From DATLGB01 sp038232275 (GTDB taxonomy: Bacteria > Actinomycetota > Thermoleophilia > Solirubrobacterales > Solirubrobacteraceae), in NCBI GenBank assembly GCA_038232275.1, contig JBBSIC010000009.1, positions 1 to 64,000 on the forward strand: a DNA stretch of 64,000 bases, given 5' to 3'. The translations under genes and the position numbers were made by a program. The notes beneath the pieces were generated by a model. That model saw only the letters and a program-made list of their open reading frames with translations, was not told where the DNA came from and did no database searches. This document shows, in pieces, positions 63,292-64,000 of this stretch. Every line of letters starts with the position of its first letter. The stretch's first letter is position 1.

Positions 63292-63819
63292 CTAGCCGGG
63301 CTGGGCGCCATGCAAACGGGCGGCCTCGTCGAACGCCGCGTGCGTCGCGTCGTCGAACAGCCAGAAGCGGATCTCCTCGATCGGCGTCCCCGCTGCCGCC
63401 GCGAGCACGGTGCGCACGGCGATCGGCGCGGCGAGCCGCACCGGGAAGCCGTAGACGCCGGTCGAGACCGAGGGGAAGGCGACGCGCCGCGCGCCGTGCT
63501 CGGCCGCGACCTCGATCGAGCGCCGGTAGGCCGAGGCGAGCTGCTCCTCCTCGTCGTGGTCACCGCCGCGCCAGACCGGCCCCACGGTGTGCACGATGTC
63601 GCGCGCGGCCAGGCGCCCGCCGCTGGTCGCCTTCGCGTCGCCGGTCGCGCAGCCGCCGAGCCGGCGGCACTCCTCGAGGATCTCGGGCCCCGCCGCCCGG
63701 TGGATGGCGCCGTCGACCCCGCCGCCGCCCATGAGGCTGGAGTTGGCGGCGTTGACGATCGCGTCCGCCCGGTCGTCGGTCGTGATGTCCCCGCGCAGGA
63801 GGATCAGCTCCGCGGTCAC
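63292..63819 (-). CDS. Macrodomain protein (ADP-ribose/O-acetyl-ADP-ribose deacetylase-like)
   Basis: The 175-residue protein has AELILLRGDITTDDRADAIV, NAANSSLMGGGGVDGAIHRA (the macrodomain signature with GGGGVDGAIH), CRRLGGCATGDAKATSGGRL, DIVHTVGPVWRGGDHDEEEQ, and AFPSVSTGVYGFP. It should hydrolyse O-acetyl-ADP-ribose or mono-ADP-ribose. GTG 63819 overlaps the pdxT stop by 4 bp, so it is probably co-transcribed with the PLP synthase genes; a metabolic link is not obvious. Confidence 0.93.
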   Translation of the reverse strand: MTAELILLRGDITTDDRADAIVNAANSSLMGGGGVDGAIHRAAGPEILEECRRLGGCATGDAKATSGGRLAARDIVHTVGPVWRGGDHDEEEQLASAYRRSIEVAAEHGARRVAFPSVSTGVYGFPVRLAAPIAVRTVLAAAAGTPIEEIRFWLFDDATHAAFDEAARLHGAQPG

Positions 63820-64000
63820 CGGGCTCGAACCCCCTCAAGAAAGAGCGCGTGCACGCGCGTCTCCCCGGCGATCTCGGGATGAAACGAGACGGCCAGCAGA
63901 TGGCCCTGACGGACGGCGACGCCGTGGCCATCGACCTCGGCGAGGGTCTCGACGCCCGCGCCGGCCTGCGCGATCCACGGCGCGCGGATGAAGACCGCGC
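63816..64000 (-). CDS. pdxT: PdxT, glutaminase subunit of PLP synthase (C-terminal part)
   Basis: Only the last 60 or so codons are in the window: AVFIRAPWIAQAGAGVETLA, VAVRQGHLLAVSFHPEIAGE, TRVHALFLEGVRAR. The FIRAP and SFHPE segments are diagnostic; the latter carries the catalytic His and Glu of the Cys-His-Glu triad. PdxT releases ammonia from glutamine for PdxS in vitamin B6 synthesis. The N-terminal part with the catalytic Cys, and presumably pdxS, lie beyond the right edge. Confidence 0.9.
   Translation of the reverse strand, partial: AVFIRAPWIAQAGAGVETLAEVDGHGVAVRQGHLLAVSFHPEIAGETRVHALFLEGVRAR

Noticed and set aside
63816..63850. GGGTTCGAGCCC on the minus strand, like a tRNA T-arm
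   Set aside because: It is the last codons of pdxT; no acceptor, D or anticodon arms are present around it.

Overview
The window is GC-rich DNA packed with genes. Neighbouring genes often overlap by 4 bp (ATGA/GTGA), GTG starts are common, and many genes have a TANNNT -10 box only 6-12 nt before the start codon. Gene content (fused SecDF, DipZ-type thiol oxidoreductase, bifunctional Rel, an LPLTG-anchored protein, an actinobacterial-style S-box) suggests a high-GC actinobacterium. Thermoleophilia/Solirubrobacterales is my best guess, but this is inference and not proven by any single gene.

Layout. 1-0.5 kb: remnants (start of an ORF running off the edge, a beheaded ABC ATPase, a VapC tail). 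0.5-3.8 kb: two methyltransferases, a zinc-ribbon protein, and a hexapeptide acyltransferase coupled to a glycosyltransferase. 3.8-5.5 kb: a SAM (S-box) riboswitch followed by a threonine-synthase-like PLP enzyme and a MoaD/ThiS-like carrier ending in GG, the most intriguing unit here. 5.5-8 kb: corA, a lipid-kinase-like gene and a Fur-family regulator. 8.4-9.4 kb: a secreted LPLTG protein. 9.4-25 kb: the core cluster rel-recJ-secDF and ruvB-ruvA-ruvC-yebC, all on the minus strand, interrupted by dipZ, an aldo/keto reductase, an SGNH hydrolase and remnant DNA.

25-58 kb: a large surface-glycan-type region. It holds ten glycosyltransferases plus a large membrane protein of glycosyltransferase type, eight intact and one broken SAM-dependent methyltransferase, two acyltransferase-3 paralogues, a flippase, a glucose-1-phosphate cytidylyltransferase-like gene, a phosphomannomutase, an FAD-dependent sugar-mutase/amine-oxidase-like protein, and cysD-cysN-cysC for activated sulfate. 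Many genes are in short divergent or convergent pairs, not one long operon. Three toxin-antitoxin modules (RES/MbcA-like, VapBC-type AbrB/PIN, Phd/PIN) lie in or at the edge of this region.

58-64 kb: proline catabolism (proline dehydrogenase plus P5C dehydrogenase), a 0.6-kb stretch without a convincing gene, a frameshifted small protein gene, a macrodomain protein, and the C-terminal end of pdxT.

No tRNA, rRNA or CRISPR array was seen. Reading-frame breaks at several places (about 382, 8240, 22245 and 62860) may be real decay or sequence errors; reads would decide.
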